NCBI GenBank assembly: GCA_903851445.1
Contig: CAINOH010000003.1
Location: 1 to 54,763, forward strand
Length of the DNA: 54,763 nt
Direction of reading: 5' to 3'
From: an uncultured Microcaldota archaeon
GTDB lineage: Archaea; Micrarchaeota; Micrarchaeia; Norongarragalinales; CAINOH01
Positions 16,626 to 25,476 of this stretch are shown here, piece by piece (positions within the stretch are counted from its first letter, which is position 1; each line of letters opens with the position of its first letter). Below the pieces are notes generated by a model, which was not told where the DNA came from, did not search any database, and worked only from the letters and a program-made list of their open reading frames with translations. Position numbers and translations under genes: made by a program.

Positions 16626-17396
16626 ATGCCTCAAAATCAAAGGCGTAACCCAGACGAGTTGCCCAGTGAAAGCGATCTCGTTGTCGGCGTCTTCCGCAGG
16701 AAAACTTTGGAATCTGACCCAACCCTGCCACCAATAAGCACGTATGAATACGATGTCGCGGTGGGAACGCATAGTGCGATGAAGAAAGCAGTCACAGGTA
16801 AGCGGCTCGATTGCGTACGGATGTTTCCCGCACACTATTTACCCTATCAAACCAGTACGCAGGCAATCCGCAAGTACTACTACTCACTTATTGATTACAA
16901 GCCCCCAAAGGAGCTCGAACAACTGTCGCTTGAGCAGCTTCGGGATTGCTACAATAAACGTCCTGTGGATGGGGCTGCAAAAAAGGTGGAGAGCGAAGTA
17001 GTGCCGTTGAAGTCTTTTTTGTATACTGTCTTTAACCACGAAGGCAAGGTCATTGCCTGCCCAAGATATGTCCCGTTGAGTAGCGCGCCGAAATCCAAAT
17101 ACAAGGGAACCGACACGACCCTAGAAGGCATATGCGCAAATCACTTGGCACTCGAAGGCATCACACATTTTTGCACCGAAACTGCGGCTAAGAACTACCT
17201 GGCAAGCCGTATGCATGCAGATGCCGTTGCCGGTGATTTGCACAACCTGCTGTTCAAGCGCTCAAAACCAGATTCGATACGTGATGCCCACCTGAAAGGG
17301 CATAAACTGGGCGTGCAAAAGCCCATCCTGACCGCGGATTGGCTTGCGGGGCTTGGCAATGATTTCCGCTCCTCCCGGACATACGAAAGAAAGTAG
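16626..17396 (+). CDS. orphan protein of unknown function
   Basis: A protein of about 256 aa that I do not recognise. It is basic, with Tyr-rich stretches (IRKYYYSLIDY) and a Cys/His-containing middle (CANHLALEGITHFCTETA). No signal peptide or membrane segment is visible. Base composition is visibly more AT-rich than the flanking genes. The ATG at 16626 fits a TATA-like CTATTAAAC about 25 nt upstream; the ATG at 16617 is the alternative. It stands between prs and the glycan locus with its own promoter. The frame is long and intact, so probably real and possibly acquired. Confidence 0.55.
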   Translation: MPQNQRRNPDELPSESDLVVGVFRRKTLESDPTLPPISTYEYDVAVGTHSAMKKAVTGKRLDCVRMFPAHYLPYQTSTQAIRKYYYSLIDYKPPKELEQLSLEQLRDCYNKRPVDGAAKKVESEVVPLKSFLYTVFNHEGKVIACPRYVPLSSAPKSKYKGTDTTLEGICANHLALEGITHFCTETAAKNYLASRMHADAVAGDLHNLLFKRSKPDSIRDAHLKGHKLGVQKPILTADWLAGLGNDFRSSRTYERK

Positions 17397-17518
17397 TATC
17401 TGGACGTATCACATAGAAGACGTCTTTTGGCTACTCGATGTCAATGGCGATTCGAATGCCTTTTATCCGTTCCACGCCAAATCTTGGTTGTGAGTATTTT
17501 GATATTTTGGTGACTTAG

Positions 17519-18808
17519 ATGAAGATTTCTGTCATAGGCTCAGGCTACGTCGGTGCAATCACCGCAGCTGGCTTTGCGAAGCTCGGCCACGACGTGGTGT
17601 GCGTCGATGTTGACAAGCGCAAGGTCGACCTCATCAACTCAAAGACCCCGCCCATATTCGAGGAAGGCCTGCCCGAGCTCCTTGCGGAAGTCGTGCCTTC
17701 GAAGCTGCACGCGACGCTTGACATCGCAAAGGCGGTCAAGGAGTCCGAAGTCACCTTCATCTGCGTGGGCACTCCGAGCGCAAAGGACGGCTCAATCGAC
17801 CTTTCCTACATCCGCTCGGCTTCTGAAGGAATCGGCGCTGCGCTAAAAGGCGAGAAGGAATTCCACGTCATAATCATGAAGAGCACAGTAGTACCCGGGA
17901 CTTCCGACACCGTTGCAGCAGTGGAAATTTCAAAAGCTAGCGGAAAGGTTGCAGGCAAGGACTTCGGGATGGCAATGGTGCCCGAATTCCTGCGCGAGGG
18001 CAAGGCAATCGAGGACTTCTTTACCCCTGACCGCATAGTGGTTGGCACGAGCGACGACAGGACCCGAAGCATCCTTGAAAAGCTCTTCTCGCAGTTTTCC
18101 TGTCCAAAGCTTTACGTGGACGTAAGGACAGCTGAGATGATAAAATACGCCAGCAACTCCTTCCTTGCAACCAAAATTTCCTTCATAAACGAGCTTGGGA
18201 ACTTCTGCAAGACCCAGGGCATCGACACTTACAAAGTCGCTGATGGCATTGGTCTGGACAGCCGCATCGGCCGCAAGTTCCTCAACTCTGGCTGCGGCTT
18301 TGGAGGCTCGTGCTTTCCAAAGGACGTCTCCGCGCTCCAGCACCTGATGAAGAGCAAGGGCTTCGAGCCGATCCTTCTGGACTCGGTGATGGAAGTCAAC
18401 GCAAGGCAGCCGACAAAGATGGTTGACATTGCCTGGCGCCGCATCGGTTCCCTTTCGGGCAAGGCAGTAGGCCTCCTTGGCCTGGCATTCAAGCCAGGAA
18501 CCGATGACGTTCGTGATTCCCCGGCAATCCCGATTGCCGAAGCCCTCCTAAAGGCAGGCGCGAAAATAGTCGCCTTTGACTCGGAGGGGATGGAGAACTT
18601 CAAAAGGAAATTCCCGTCAGCTGCAGGAATCGAATACACCAAGACCGCACAGGATGCTATTGACAAGTCCGACGTTGTCCTCCTTGTCACCGACTGGCCG
18701 CAATTCAACAGCCTCAACTACGGCGAAAAGAACGTAATCGACGGCAAGAACGTGCTCGACTACTCCTCAAGAAAGAAGGTTAAAAACTACGAAGGAATAT
18801 GCTGGTAA
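17519..18808 (+). CDS. ugd: UDP-glucose 6-dehydrogenase
   Basis: A 429-aa NAD-dependent enzyme oxidising UDP-glucose to UDP-glucuronate. It has the Rossmann motif GSGYVG at residue 7, the central region GTPSAKDGSIDLSYI, the catalytic Cys in FGGSCFPKD, and the C-terminal UDP-binding domain with FKPGTDDVRDSPA. GGTGA lies a few nt before the ATG. It is followed by galU, which makes its substrate, so the pair supplies UDP-glucuronate for the glycan locus downstream. Confidence 0.95.
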   Translation: MKISVIGSGYVGAITAAGFAKLGHDVVCVDVDKRKVDLINSKTPPIFEEGLPELLAEVVPSKLHATLDIAKAVKESEVTFICVGTPSAKDGSIDLSYIRSASEGIGAALKGEKEFHVIIMKSTVVPGTSDTVAAVEISKASGKVAGKDFGMAMVPEFLREGKAIEDFFTPDRIVVGTSDDRTRSILEKLFSQFSCPKLYVDVRTAEMIKYASNSFLATKISFINELGNFCKTQGIDTYKVADGIGLDSRIGRKFLNSGCGFGGSCFPKDVSALQHLMKSKGFEPILLDSVMEVNARQPTKMVDIAWRRIGSLSGKAVGLLGLAFKPGTDDVRDSPAIPIAEALLKAGAKIVAFDSEGMENFKRKFPSAAGIEYTKTAQDAIDKSDVVLLVTDWPQFNSLNYGEKNVIDGKNVLDYSSRKKVKNYEGICW

Positions 18809-18852
18809 TAGGATAATTGCGGCCAGCGCGCCGGTAAATGCAGGTCACCACA

Positions 18853-19722
18853 ATGGCAAAGAACAAAATCACAAAGGCAGTCATCCCAGCAGCAGGGCTC
18901 GGAACGAGGCTTCTTCCGGCAACAAAGTCGATGCCCAAGGAAATGCTGCCAATTGTTGACAAGCCAATCATACAGTACGTAGTCGAGGAGGCTGTTGCAA
19001 GCGGCCTGGACGACATCCTCATAATCACCGGCCGCGGCAAGAACGCCATCGAGGACCACTTCGACCGCAACCTCGAGCTTGAGGACCTTCTCAAGCACAA
19101 GGAAAGCCACGCGATGCTTTCGGAGCTTGAGCACATCGAGAACATGGCCGACATCCATTACATCCGGCAGAAGGACCCCAAGGGCCTAGGCCACGCAATC
19201 CAGTGCGCACAGAAGCACACCAACGGCGAGCCTTTCGTGGTGCTCCTCGGAGACACCATAGTCAAGGCACACCACTGCACCAAGCCCATAGTCGACCTTT
19301 ACGCAAAGCACGAAAAATCCATAATCGGAGTCGAGGAAGTCGATGCGTCGGTTGTGAGTCAGTATGGCATAGTCAGCGGCAAGAAGGCAAGCGACGGCCT
19401 GCTCCTGCTTGACAAGCTCGTTGAGAAGCCCAAAGCCGCAGAGGCGCCAAGCAACCTAGCAATCTTCGGCCGCTACGCGTTCACTCCCGGAATATTCGAC
19501 TGCCTCGAAGGCCTTGCGCCCGGTGCCGGCGGCGAAATCCAGCTCACTGATGGAATCGCAAAGCTTGCAAAGAAGGAACCCGTTTACGCGTTCACGATTA
19601 CCGAGCCGCGCTACGACATCGGCAAGAAGCTGAACTACTTCAAGGCATTCGTGGAGTTCGGCATCGCACGGGAAGACATCGGGCCGGAAGCGAAAGCGTA
19701 CTTGAAGACGCTGAAGCTCTAG
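18853..19722 (+). CDS. galU: UTP-glucose-1-phosphate uridylyltransferase
   Basis: About 289 aa. It forms UDP-glucose from UTP and glucose 1-phosphate. The nucleotide-binding signature AAGLGTRLLPATKSMPKEML and later motifs LLGDTIV and VEKPKAAEAPSNLAI..GRY are typical of bacterial-type GalU. The ATG at 18853 (MAKNKITKA) matches the family start; the ATG at 18838 adds five residues. It lies 44 nt after ugd on the same strand, a functional pair. Confidence 0.94.
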   Translation: MAKNKITKAVIPAAGLGTRLLPATKSMPKEMLPIVDKPIIQYVVEEAVASGLDDILIITGRGKNAIEDHFDRNLELEDLLKHKESHAMLSELEHIENMADIHYIRQKDPKGLGHAIQCAQKHTNGEPFVVLLGDTIVKAHHCTKPIVDLYAKHEKSIIGVEEVDASVVSQYGIVSGKKASDGLLLLDKLVEKPKAAEAPSNLAIFGRYAFTPGIFDCLEGLAPGAGGEIQLTDGIAKLAKKEPVYAFTITEPRYDIGKKLNYFKAFVEFGIAREDIGPEAKAYLKTLKL

Positions 19723-19792
19723 GTTGCATCCTTCGCCTATTTTGCCTAAGCTTTTAATCTGGCAGCATCTTTCATTGTATTAGTCGTTCCCC

Positions 19793-20959
19793 ATGTCCCG
19801 AATCTGCCTTCTCAACCCGTTCTTTTTGCCCTACCAGGGCGGCACGGAAAAGCACATCCACGAGGTGGGCATGAGGCTTGCAAAAAAGGGCTTCGACGTC
19901 ACCGTGCTGTGCTCGCGCATACCGGGGAACAAAAAGCACGAGATGATTGACGGAATCAGCGTCAAGCGCGTTGACACGCTCTTTTACATAGACACGCTCC
20001 CGCCGTACTCGCCGGTCCCCCCGCCCATTGCGATTGCGCCGCTCATGAGCAAGGCAATCCTGGACGAGTGCAAGAACCAGGACGTATTCCACATCAGCAA
20101 CCGGTTCTTCTACTCGCCGGCTGACGCGAAGGCAATCAATGACGAGGAGAAAGGCCTGTGCCTTACGCTTCACAACGCGCGCACAAAGGGCATCAACCCC
20201 ACAACGGACTTTCTTGGCACGCTGTACGACCGCACGAGCGGGGTGCAGATAATGAAGGAGTGCGACCACATCTTCGGAGTTAGCCAGAACACGCTTGACG
20301 TGACCGTGCCTAGGAAGTTCAAGGCAAAGACCAGCGTTTCATACAATGGAGTGAACACTGAAATCTACAATCCAAAGGTCTCGGGCGATGGTGTGCGCAA
20401 GAAGTACGGCCTGAAAAACAAGAAAGTCCTCCTGACGGTCTGCAGGCTTGAAAAGCAGAAGGGCATCCAGTACCTGCTTGAGGCCGTGAAGAAGCTTGCA
20501 AAGCGAGACAAGTCCTTCGTCTGGGTGGTTCTTGGGAAGGGCACGATGCTTCCCCTGCTCAAGGTTGCAAAGCTTGACCCGCGGTATTCTGAAAATATCG
20601 TCATAATCGACGAGAAGATTTCCGAGCGGGAACTTGCCGCGCTCTACTCCGCGTGCGACGCTTTCGTCCTGCCCTCGATTTGGGAACCCTTCGGGATGGT
20701 AGTATGCGAGGCGATGGCTGCAGAAAAGCCTGTTGTGAGCACGACAGCGGGCGGCATCCCCGAAATAGTCGCACCTGACTGCGGCATCCTCGTGCGGCCA
20801 AAGGACGCCGAGGGCCTCTATCTTGCAATCAACAGGCTGTTCTCCGACGAAGACAGGATGCGCAGGATGGGAAAGGCGGGCAGGCAGCGCGTCAAGAAGT
20901 ATTTCACCTGGGACCTCACTGCAGACTGCTATGCGAAGGTCTACCGCGAGATATTCTGA
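19793..20959 (+). CDS. GT4-family glycosyltransferase
   Basis: A 388-aa GT-B fold enzyme. The N-terminal domain opens PFFLPYQGGTEKHIHEVGMRL, as in family 4 transferases. The C-terminal domain has the nucleotide-sugar site VCRLEKQKGIQYLLEA and the E-x7-E motif within PSIWEPFGMVVCEAMA. Donor and acceptor cannot be read, but a UDP- or GDP-sugar is likely given the neighbours. It is the third gene of the plus-strand block ugd-galU-GT4-UPF0104. Confidence 0.9.
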   Translation: MSRICLLNPFFLPYQGGTEKHIHEVGMRLAKKGFDVTVLCSRIPGNKKHEMIDGISVKRVDTLFYIDTLPPYSPVPPPIAIAPLMSKAILDECKNQDVFHISNRFFYSPADAKAINDEEKGLCLTLHNARTKGINPTTDFLGTLYDRTSGVQIMKECDHIFGVSQNTLDVTVPRKFKAKTSVSYNGVNTEIYNPKVSGDGVRKKYGLKNKKVLLTVCRLEKQKGIQYLLEAVKKLAKRDKSFVWVVLGKGTMLPLLKVAKLDPRYSENIVIIDEKISERELAALYSACDAFVLPSIWEPFGMVVCEAMAAEKPVVSTTAGGIPEIVAPDCGILVRPKDAEGLYLAINRLFSDEDRMRRMGKAGRQRVKKYFTWDLTADCYAKVYREIF

Positions 20960-20991
20960 CTTTGTAAGGAAACCGGACGAGTGCTTCTTGG

Positions 20992-21930
20992 ATGGACCGC
21001 GGAAAATCACTTTTCGTACTCGCAAACGCCGTGGTTCTCGTAGGCCTTGCCTACTTGCTGCTTTCCCAGGTTGACGCCAACGCAATAATGGCTGCGCTTT
21101 CGGCCGCAAGGTTCGAGCTCATCCTCTTCGGGATACTCTGCTACGCCAGTGTAATCATAGTCACTGCAGCAAGGTACAAGGTCCTCTCCGACAAGCTGGG
21201 TTTTCGCATCTCCCTCTGGCAGTTTGTCAAGGCGCACCTGTCCTCGCTCATCCTCTCCGACGTCACGCCCGGCAGGGTCGGCTACGCGTATTTTGCGGTC
21301 ATACTTGGAAAGGAGGGCGTGCGGCCGTCGCAAAGCACGAGGATACTCGGCGTGGGCCTTGCGTTCGACTTCCTGTTCCGCGCGCTTGCGCTTGCGTTCC
21401 TTGCGCTTGTTGCCGCGCCCCTGGTGTTCGGCCAGAACGTCGCAATCGCATTCATAATCTCGGCTGCGACCCTGTTTGTCGTACTTGCCCTTTCGATTCG
21501 CAACGCGTTTGCCTACAAGGCCCTTTCGTGCATTCCGATTTTTGGAAAGAAGCTCTCGCAGGCCTATGACGCCGTGCATTCCAAGGGCCTCGGCGCAAAA
21601 ACGCTATTCTGGTCCCTTGCGCTCAGCGGCCTTGGCACGCTCCTGCGCGGCCTTGGCTGGCTCTTCGTGTTCAACGCGCTGCTTCCGATAGGCTTCTCAA
21701 TTGACACGATAATTCTTTTCTCTGCAGTAATGGCCGTAGTCACCGGGCTCACCTTCATTCCGCTGTCAATAGCCGGGCTTGGTGTGCAGGAAGGAGTCGG
21801 CACAGCCGTGTTTTCCAGCATCCTTGCCGCGTCTGCGCCAGCTTGCGCTGCCGCGATGCTTTTGTGCAGGGCGATGGAAATCCTGGTTGACTGCACCGGC
21901 CTTTTGTGGCTGGGCCTTGGTAAGAAATAG
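20992..21930 (+). CDS. UPF0104/AglD-like integral membrane protein (lysylphosphatidylglycerol synthase TM family)
   Basis: A 312-aa very hydrophobic protein with about eight membrane helices. Conserved features are the region LSDVTPGRVGYAYFAVIL and the C-terminal PLSIAGLGVQEGVG. This family includes membrane domains of LPG synthase and of the archaeal glycosyltransferase AglD, and members are suggested to flip or handle lipid-linked substrates. It follows a GT4 gene by 32 nt and ends the plus-strand block, which suggests lipid-linked glycan handling. Confidence 0.82.
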   Translation: MDRGKSLFVLANAVVLVGLAYLLLSQVDANAIMAALSAARFELILFGILCYASVIIVTAARYKVLSDKLGFRISLWQFVKAHLSSLILSDVTPGRVGYAYFAVILGKEGVRPSQSTRILGVGLAFDFLFRALALAFLALVAAPLVFGQNVAIAFIISAATLFVVLALSIRNAFAYKALSCIPIFGKKLSQAYDAVHSKGLGAKTLFWSLALSGLGTLLRGLGWLFVFNALLPIGFSIDTIILFSAVMAVVTGLTFIPLSIAGLGVQEGVGTAVFSSILAASAPACAAAMLLCRAMEILVDCTGLLWLGLGKK

Positions 21931-21961
21931 TCTTTAGCAAAATCGGCGCGGGGCGTTTGCA

Positions 21962-22699
21962 TCAGCCAAAAAGCCACTTGTGCTTTCCCGCTGCGATTTC
22001 GGACTCTATCCTGTGCAGGTCCGCAAGCGTGCCCACATCCACCCACTCGCAGCCCTTCGGGAGTTCCTCGCCGTAAATCCTCTTCTCGGAGCAAAGGCCG
22101 GGGAATATCTCGCGCTCCATGCTGAACGTGTCCTTGGTCACGCGCTCGAATATCCTCTTGTCCAGCGCGAACATCTGCAGGCTCGCAAGGTTGCTGCCTG
22201 TCTCGTGGCGCTTGGGCTTTTCCAGAAACTTGGTCACGCGGCCCTGGCTGTCAAGCTCGGCGATGCCGAACCGCTCGACATCTTTAACCTGCGCAAAGAG
22301 CATGGTCGCAAGCCCGCCTTGTTCCAGGTGGTGCGTAAAGAAGCCCCGAAAGTCAAGGTTGCATATTGTGTCGCAGTTGCACACGAAGAAGTGGTCGTCA
22401 AGCATTCCCTTGGCCCGGTGCAGCGCGCCCGCGGAGCCGAGCGGCTTGTCCTCGACCGAGTATTTGATTTCCATGCCGAACTCGGAGCCGTCGCCGAAGT
22501 GCTCCTCTATCATCTCGGCCTTGTATCCTGTAAGCATAACCGCCTTTGTGATGCCGCTCTTTTCTAGCCTGGAAATCACGAGCTCGAGCATCGGCTTGCC
22601 GCCCACTTTCAGCAGTGGTTTTGGCCTGTCCTTTGTAAGCGGCATCAGCCGCGTTCCAAGGCCGCCGCACAGAACCGCGGCCTGGTGGATTTGTTTCAT
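21962..22699 (-). CDS. sugar-1-phosphate nucleotidyltransferase
   Basis: A 245-aa single-domain enzyme. It has the signature LCGGLGTRLMPLTKDRPKPLL, the mid motif NCDTICNLD and FLEKPKRHETGSNLAS. It belongs to the RmlA/ManC/HddC-like NTP_transferase family and makes an NDP-sugar, probably GDP- or dTDP-hexose. Exact specificity cannot be read. The closest lookalikes are D-glycero-D-manno-heptose or mannose-1-phosphate nucleotidyltransferases, which lack the extra C-terminal domain. Its TATA box is set inside an inverted repeat. Confidence 0.88.
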   Translation of the reverse strand: MKQIHQAAVLCGGLGTRLMPLTKDRPKPLLKVGGKPMLELVISRLEKSGITKAVMLTGYKAEMIEEHFGDGSEFGMEIKYSVEDKPLGSAGALHRAKGMLDDHFFVCNCDTICNLDFRGFFTHHLEQGGLATMLFAQVKDVERFGIAELDSQGRVTKFLEKPKRHETGSNLASLQMFALDKRIFERVTKDTFSMEREIFPGLCSEKRIYGEELPKGCEWVDVGTLADLHRIESEIAAGKHKWLFG

Positions 22700-22717
22700 A
22701 TTAATTGATACTAACCA

Positions 22718-22742
22718 CCGGGAATTTTATAACCTATCCCGG
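22718..22742 (-). promoter_or_regulatory. promoter of the nucleotidyltransferase: TATA box inside an inverted repeat
   Basis: On the minus strand GGTTATAAAATTCC is centred about 30 nt upstream of the ATG at 22699. It is bracketed by the arms CCGGGA (718-723) and TCCCGG (737-742). A factor bound to the repeat would block TBP, so this looks like an operator. Confidence 0.45.
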
Positions 22743-22836
22743 GCCGCCTGCTTTTGCACGGGCTTTTCCTGGCCGCAAACGGCGCGGCATCCCCTTTTGC
22801 ATGGCGATGGCGCTTTCGGCCGTTCAAACGATGCGC

Positions 22837-23805
22837 CTAAATCAGCCTGTCAAGATTTCTGATTATGCCGTAAAGCGCGCCCAGCCCGCGTATTGGCCGG
22901 ATGACGAATGCAAATCCCAGGCCGTCAAGCAGCCTTGCACGCACGAATTCCTTCCTGCACACGAAAAAGTTTATCAAGAGCGCAAGGATGAACGCGGGCC
23001 ACCAGAAAAGCAAAAGAAGCGGCGAAAGCAGGAGCGCAAGGTAGTAGAGTGGTTTTGCAATGTCGTAAAGCCCCATCTTTCCTATCCGCACCATCGACAC
23101 CACCCCCCTGCCGCCGTTTGCCGACTGGAGGAAGACGTCGGAGTACGTGCCCGGGTCGATGGAGTACTCAAGCACAGCCGGGTCGTAGAGCATCCGCTTC
23201 TCAACAACAAGCGCTCTCTCGGTGATGTCGCCGTCCTCGAAGTAGAATATGCGCTCGTCGTAGCCGTTGATTTTTTCAAACAGTTTCCTGTCAAAGACAA
23301 ACACATAGCTCGGGAGCCTGCGCAGGTCCGGCTTTCCTGCTGCCTGGTATTCGATTCTCCTGTCCGGCATCGCGGCCCAGAGCCTGCCAAAATACCTTGC
23401 GACCAATCCGGTGCGCTCGATTTTCTTTATCCTGCGCACTCCCATCAGCCTGGCGCCGGACACGTAGCCCCTGGCAACAGCAGCAAGGTAGGCCTTTGCC
23501 ATAATCTGGTCCGCATCCACGAACGCAAGCACGTCTCCCCTTGCAGCCTTCGCCCCGGCGTTCCGCGCGCCCGATGCGCAGCGCTTGTGGACCTCGATAA
23601 CCCGCACTTTTTTTCCAAACCCGGACGCAATCTTTGCAGTGCCGTCAGTCGAACTGTCGACTACGACTATGATTTCCTTTTTTTCATAGTCGTTCGCAAG
23701 AACCGCCCCGATTGCGCGGCCGATGACTTCCTGCTCGTTGTGCGCGGGGATGACTACTGAAATGAACGGTGCGCCTTTTGCCTTCGAGTTCCCCTGCCTG
23801 CTCAA
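22837..23805 (-). CDS. GT2-family glycosyltransferase with C-terminal membrane helices
   Basis: A 322-aa GT-A enzyme. It opens FISVVIPAHNEQEVIGRAIG, with VVDSSTDGT and the DxD-like FVDADQ near residue 95. Membrane helices near residues 250-290 (YYLALLLSPLLLLFWWPAF) anchor it at the inner face, as in dolichol-phosphate-type or capsule transferases. Its start overlaps the next gene upstream (stop at 23802) by 4 nt, so the two GT2 genes are translationally coupled. Confidence 0.87.
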   Translation of the reverse strand: MSRQGNSKAKGAPFISVVIPAHNEQEVIGRAIGAVLANDYEKKEIIVVVDSSTDGTAKIASGFGKKVRVIEVHKRCASGARNAGAKAARGDVLAFVDADQIMAKAYLAAVARGYVSGARLMGVRRIKKIERTGLVARYFGRLWAAMPDRRIEYQAAGKPDLRRLPSYVFVFDRKLFEKINGYDERIFYFEDGDITERALVVEKRMLYDPAVLEYSIDPGTYSDVFLQSANGGRGVVSMVRIGKMGLYDIAKPLYYLALLLSPLLLLFWWPAFILALLINFFVCRKEFVRARLLDGLGFAFVIRPIRGLGALYGIIRNLDRLI

Positions 23806-24821
23806 GGTTTTCCACCAGTGCGCCTGAAGATTTCATCATCGCTTAGTTTTCGGTGCCTCTCATCTTGGCGGTTCTTTGCCCTCGCATCCTGAAAGCGCGC
23901 CGCTGCGGAAACGAACCCGTTAAGGAACGTCATCCCGTGCCTGAGGGTCCCTGCAATGACTATGAACGGCGCTGCAATGGCGTACTGCAGCAGCATCCCA
24001 CCATCTGAAATGTTCTTGACTATGAACAGGTGCTTGTTGCGGTTTACCCACCCCAGCACCGTTTCCTTCCTGTTCGTGCGTGAAATGGTCGCCTGGTGGT
24101 CGTGGACCGCAACCGCACCGGAGTCGTAGAGCGTGCTCCAGCCCCGCTTCCAGGCCGAGTAGCCCAGGTCAACGTCCTCCCAGTACGCCGGCAGGTAAAA
24201 CGGGTCGAAACCTCCAAGCGCCAGGAATTTTTCCCTGCTGAACGCCGAGATGATTGGCGGGCATAAGCTTGGCACCGGTCTTTTGAAGTCATACTGCCCC
24301 CTGTCCGGCTCGCCCGAACCGACGCGCTCTATCCACAGGAAGCCAAGGCGGAACCGGGGCCTGGCGAAAGTGAAGTTGATTGTCTTGCGATCCCTGCAAA
24401 GGACCTTGGGCCCGACTGCGAACACGTCCTTTTCAAGTCCGGCTGCAAGCCTGCCAAAGCAACCCCTGTCGGGAATCATGTCATTGTTTGCCAGTATCAC
24501 CACTTCATTTTTGGCCTTCGCAACCGCCTCGTTGAATGAGATGAGGAACAGGCCTTCCTTTTTCCTGATTATGCGCACAGCCGGGAACTTCCTGGCAACA
24601 AGGTCAGCTGACCCGTCCGTGCTTGCGTTGTCAATAAGGATTATCTCGGAATCCGCTGCCAAGCAGGATATTTCCCTTGTCATTGCCTTGAGGGTCCTTT
24701 CGAGTATCGCCCTGCCGTTATAGTTCAGCACCACGACGCTGACGGGCCTTGCGGTTTTTGAAGTCCCGCGCCGCTTGCCGGTTTGCCGGTGCTCCGTCCG
24801 AGTAATACGCATGATTATCAC
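23802..24821 (-). CDS. GT2-family glycosyltransferase (rhamnosyltransferase-like)
   Basis: A 339-aa protein. The GT-A domain begins PVSVVVLNYNGRAILERTL at residue 26, with IDNASTDGS and the metal-binding NNDM. The acceptor region has YWEDVDLGYSAWKRGW. This resembles WsaF/RfbN-type rhamnosyltransferases, but the donor is unproven. A basic N-terminal ~25 residues may be unstructured, or the start may be Met4 at 24812. It is coupled to the next GT2 gene and lies 51 nt downstream of the RmlC-like gene. Confidence 0.86.
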   Translation of the reverse strand: MIIMRITRTEHRQTGKRRGTSKTARPVSVVVLNYNGRAILERTLKAMTREISCLAADSEIILIDNASTDGSADLVARKFPAVRIIRKKEGLFLISFNEAVAKAKNEVVILANNDMIPDRGCFGRLAAGLEKDVFAVGPKVLCRDRKTINFTFARPRFRLGFLWIERVGSGEPDRGQYDFKRPVPSLCPPIISAFSREKFLALGGFDPFYLPAYWEDVDLGYSAWKRGWSTLYDSGAVAVHDHQATISRTNRKETVLGWVNRNKHLFIVKNISDGGMLLQYAIAAPFIVIAGTLRHGMTFLNGFVSAAARFQDARAKNRQDERHRKLSDDEIFRRTGGKP

Positions 24822-24872
24822 GTGTTGCCGTAAACCCTCAATAGGGCTGGAGGGAATCCAACGCCCTTTTTC

Positions 24873-25328
24873 TCATCCGTGCTTTATGTCCCACTTGTAG
24901 GGGATGTCCTTGGAAAACGGGTCGATGCGGGTGATTTCATCAGCTGAGTGCGGCTCAGTAGCGCAGTTTGCCACAATCGCAGGCTTTGACGCGTCACCGT
25001 ATGCCTTGAATCCGTTGACAACCCCCGGAGGGACTATTACAAGGCAGTAGTTGTCCTGGCCTATGAAAAGTTCCATAAGCTCGCCCTTGGTGGCCGACTT
25101 GGGCCTCCTGTCGTAAAGCACGAGCTTTATCATCCCGCTTACAACCGCGTAGTTGAGCGTCATCAACTTGTGGACGTGCCAGGCCTTTATCGCGCCGGGC
25201 CAGGCGAACGAGAAATATATCTCCCCGAACTTTTCAAAGTGCGGGTCCGTAGACTTGAGCATATGCATTATCTTCCCGCGTTCATCCGGGATTTGCCTGA
25301 GGGGCAGGACCTTGACTCCATCAATCAT
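24873..25328 (-). CDS. RmlC-like cupin, NDP-4-keto-sugar 3,5-epimerase family
   Basis: A protein of about 151 aa with the RmlC/COG1898 pattern: RQIPDERGKIMHML, the catalytic-His region WHVHKLMTLNYAVVSG, and the VPPGVVNGFKAYGD turn. It is shorter than typical dTDP-4-dehydrorhamnose 3,5-epimerase (about 180 aa). The start is ATG at 25328, because AAAGGTGG sits five nt before it; an upstream GTG at 25337 is less likely. It leads the block encoding two GT2 enzymes. No rmlB or rmlD is in the window, so a related deoxy-sugar or an isomerase role is possible. Confidence 0.82.
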   Translation of the reverse strand: MIDGVKVLPLRQIPDERGKIMHMLKSTDPHFEKFGEIYFSFAWPGAIKAWHVHKLMTLNYAVVSGMIKLVLYDRRPKSATKGELMELFIGQDNYCLVIVPPGVVNGFKAYGDASKPAIVANCATEPHSADEITRIDPFSKDIPYKWDIKHG

Positions 25329-25368
25329 TTTTTCCACCTTTTGCGCTCTATGTCTGTTTATGTTTGTT

Positions 25369-25380
25369 GCTATTTATAGC
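25369..25380 (-). promoter_or_regulatory. palindromic TATA region upstream of RmlC-like gene
   Basis: GCTATTTATAGC is a perfect 12-bp palindrome containing a TATA box (CTATAAATA on the minus strand), about 45 nt from the start at 25328. It would give a short 5' leader carrying the AAAGGTGG ribosome-binding site. Confidence 0.4.
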
Positions 25381-25476
25381 TGTCCGGTATAACCGGGCGA
25401 CGCGGCCGTTGCCGGGGGGCCAGCGCGGAAAAAGCATCGGTCTTTATAGTCCGGCTGCGATTCCTATTTTTAACGT

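Noticed and set aside
22705-23760. 351-codon plus-strand ORF opposite the GT2 gene
   Set aside because: The minus-strand frame has full GT2 motifs; the plus-strand translation is a His/Arg/Val-rich shadow.
24873-25328. A complete dTDP-rhamnose pathway in the glycan locus
   Set aside because: Only an RmlC-like cupin and an RmlA-like nucleotidyltransferase are present; RmlB and RmlD are not, and the nucleotidyltransferase specificity is unclear.
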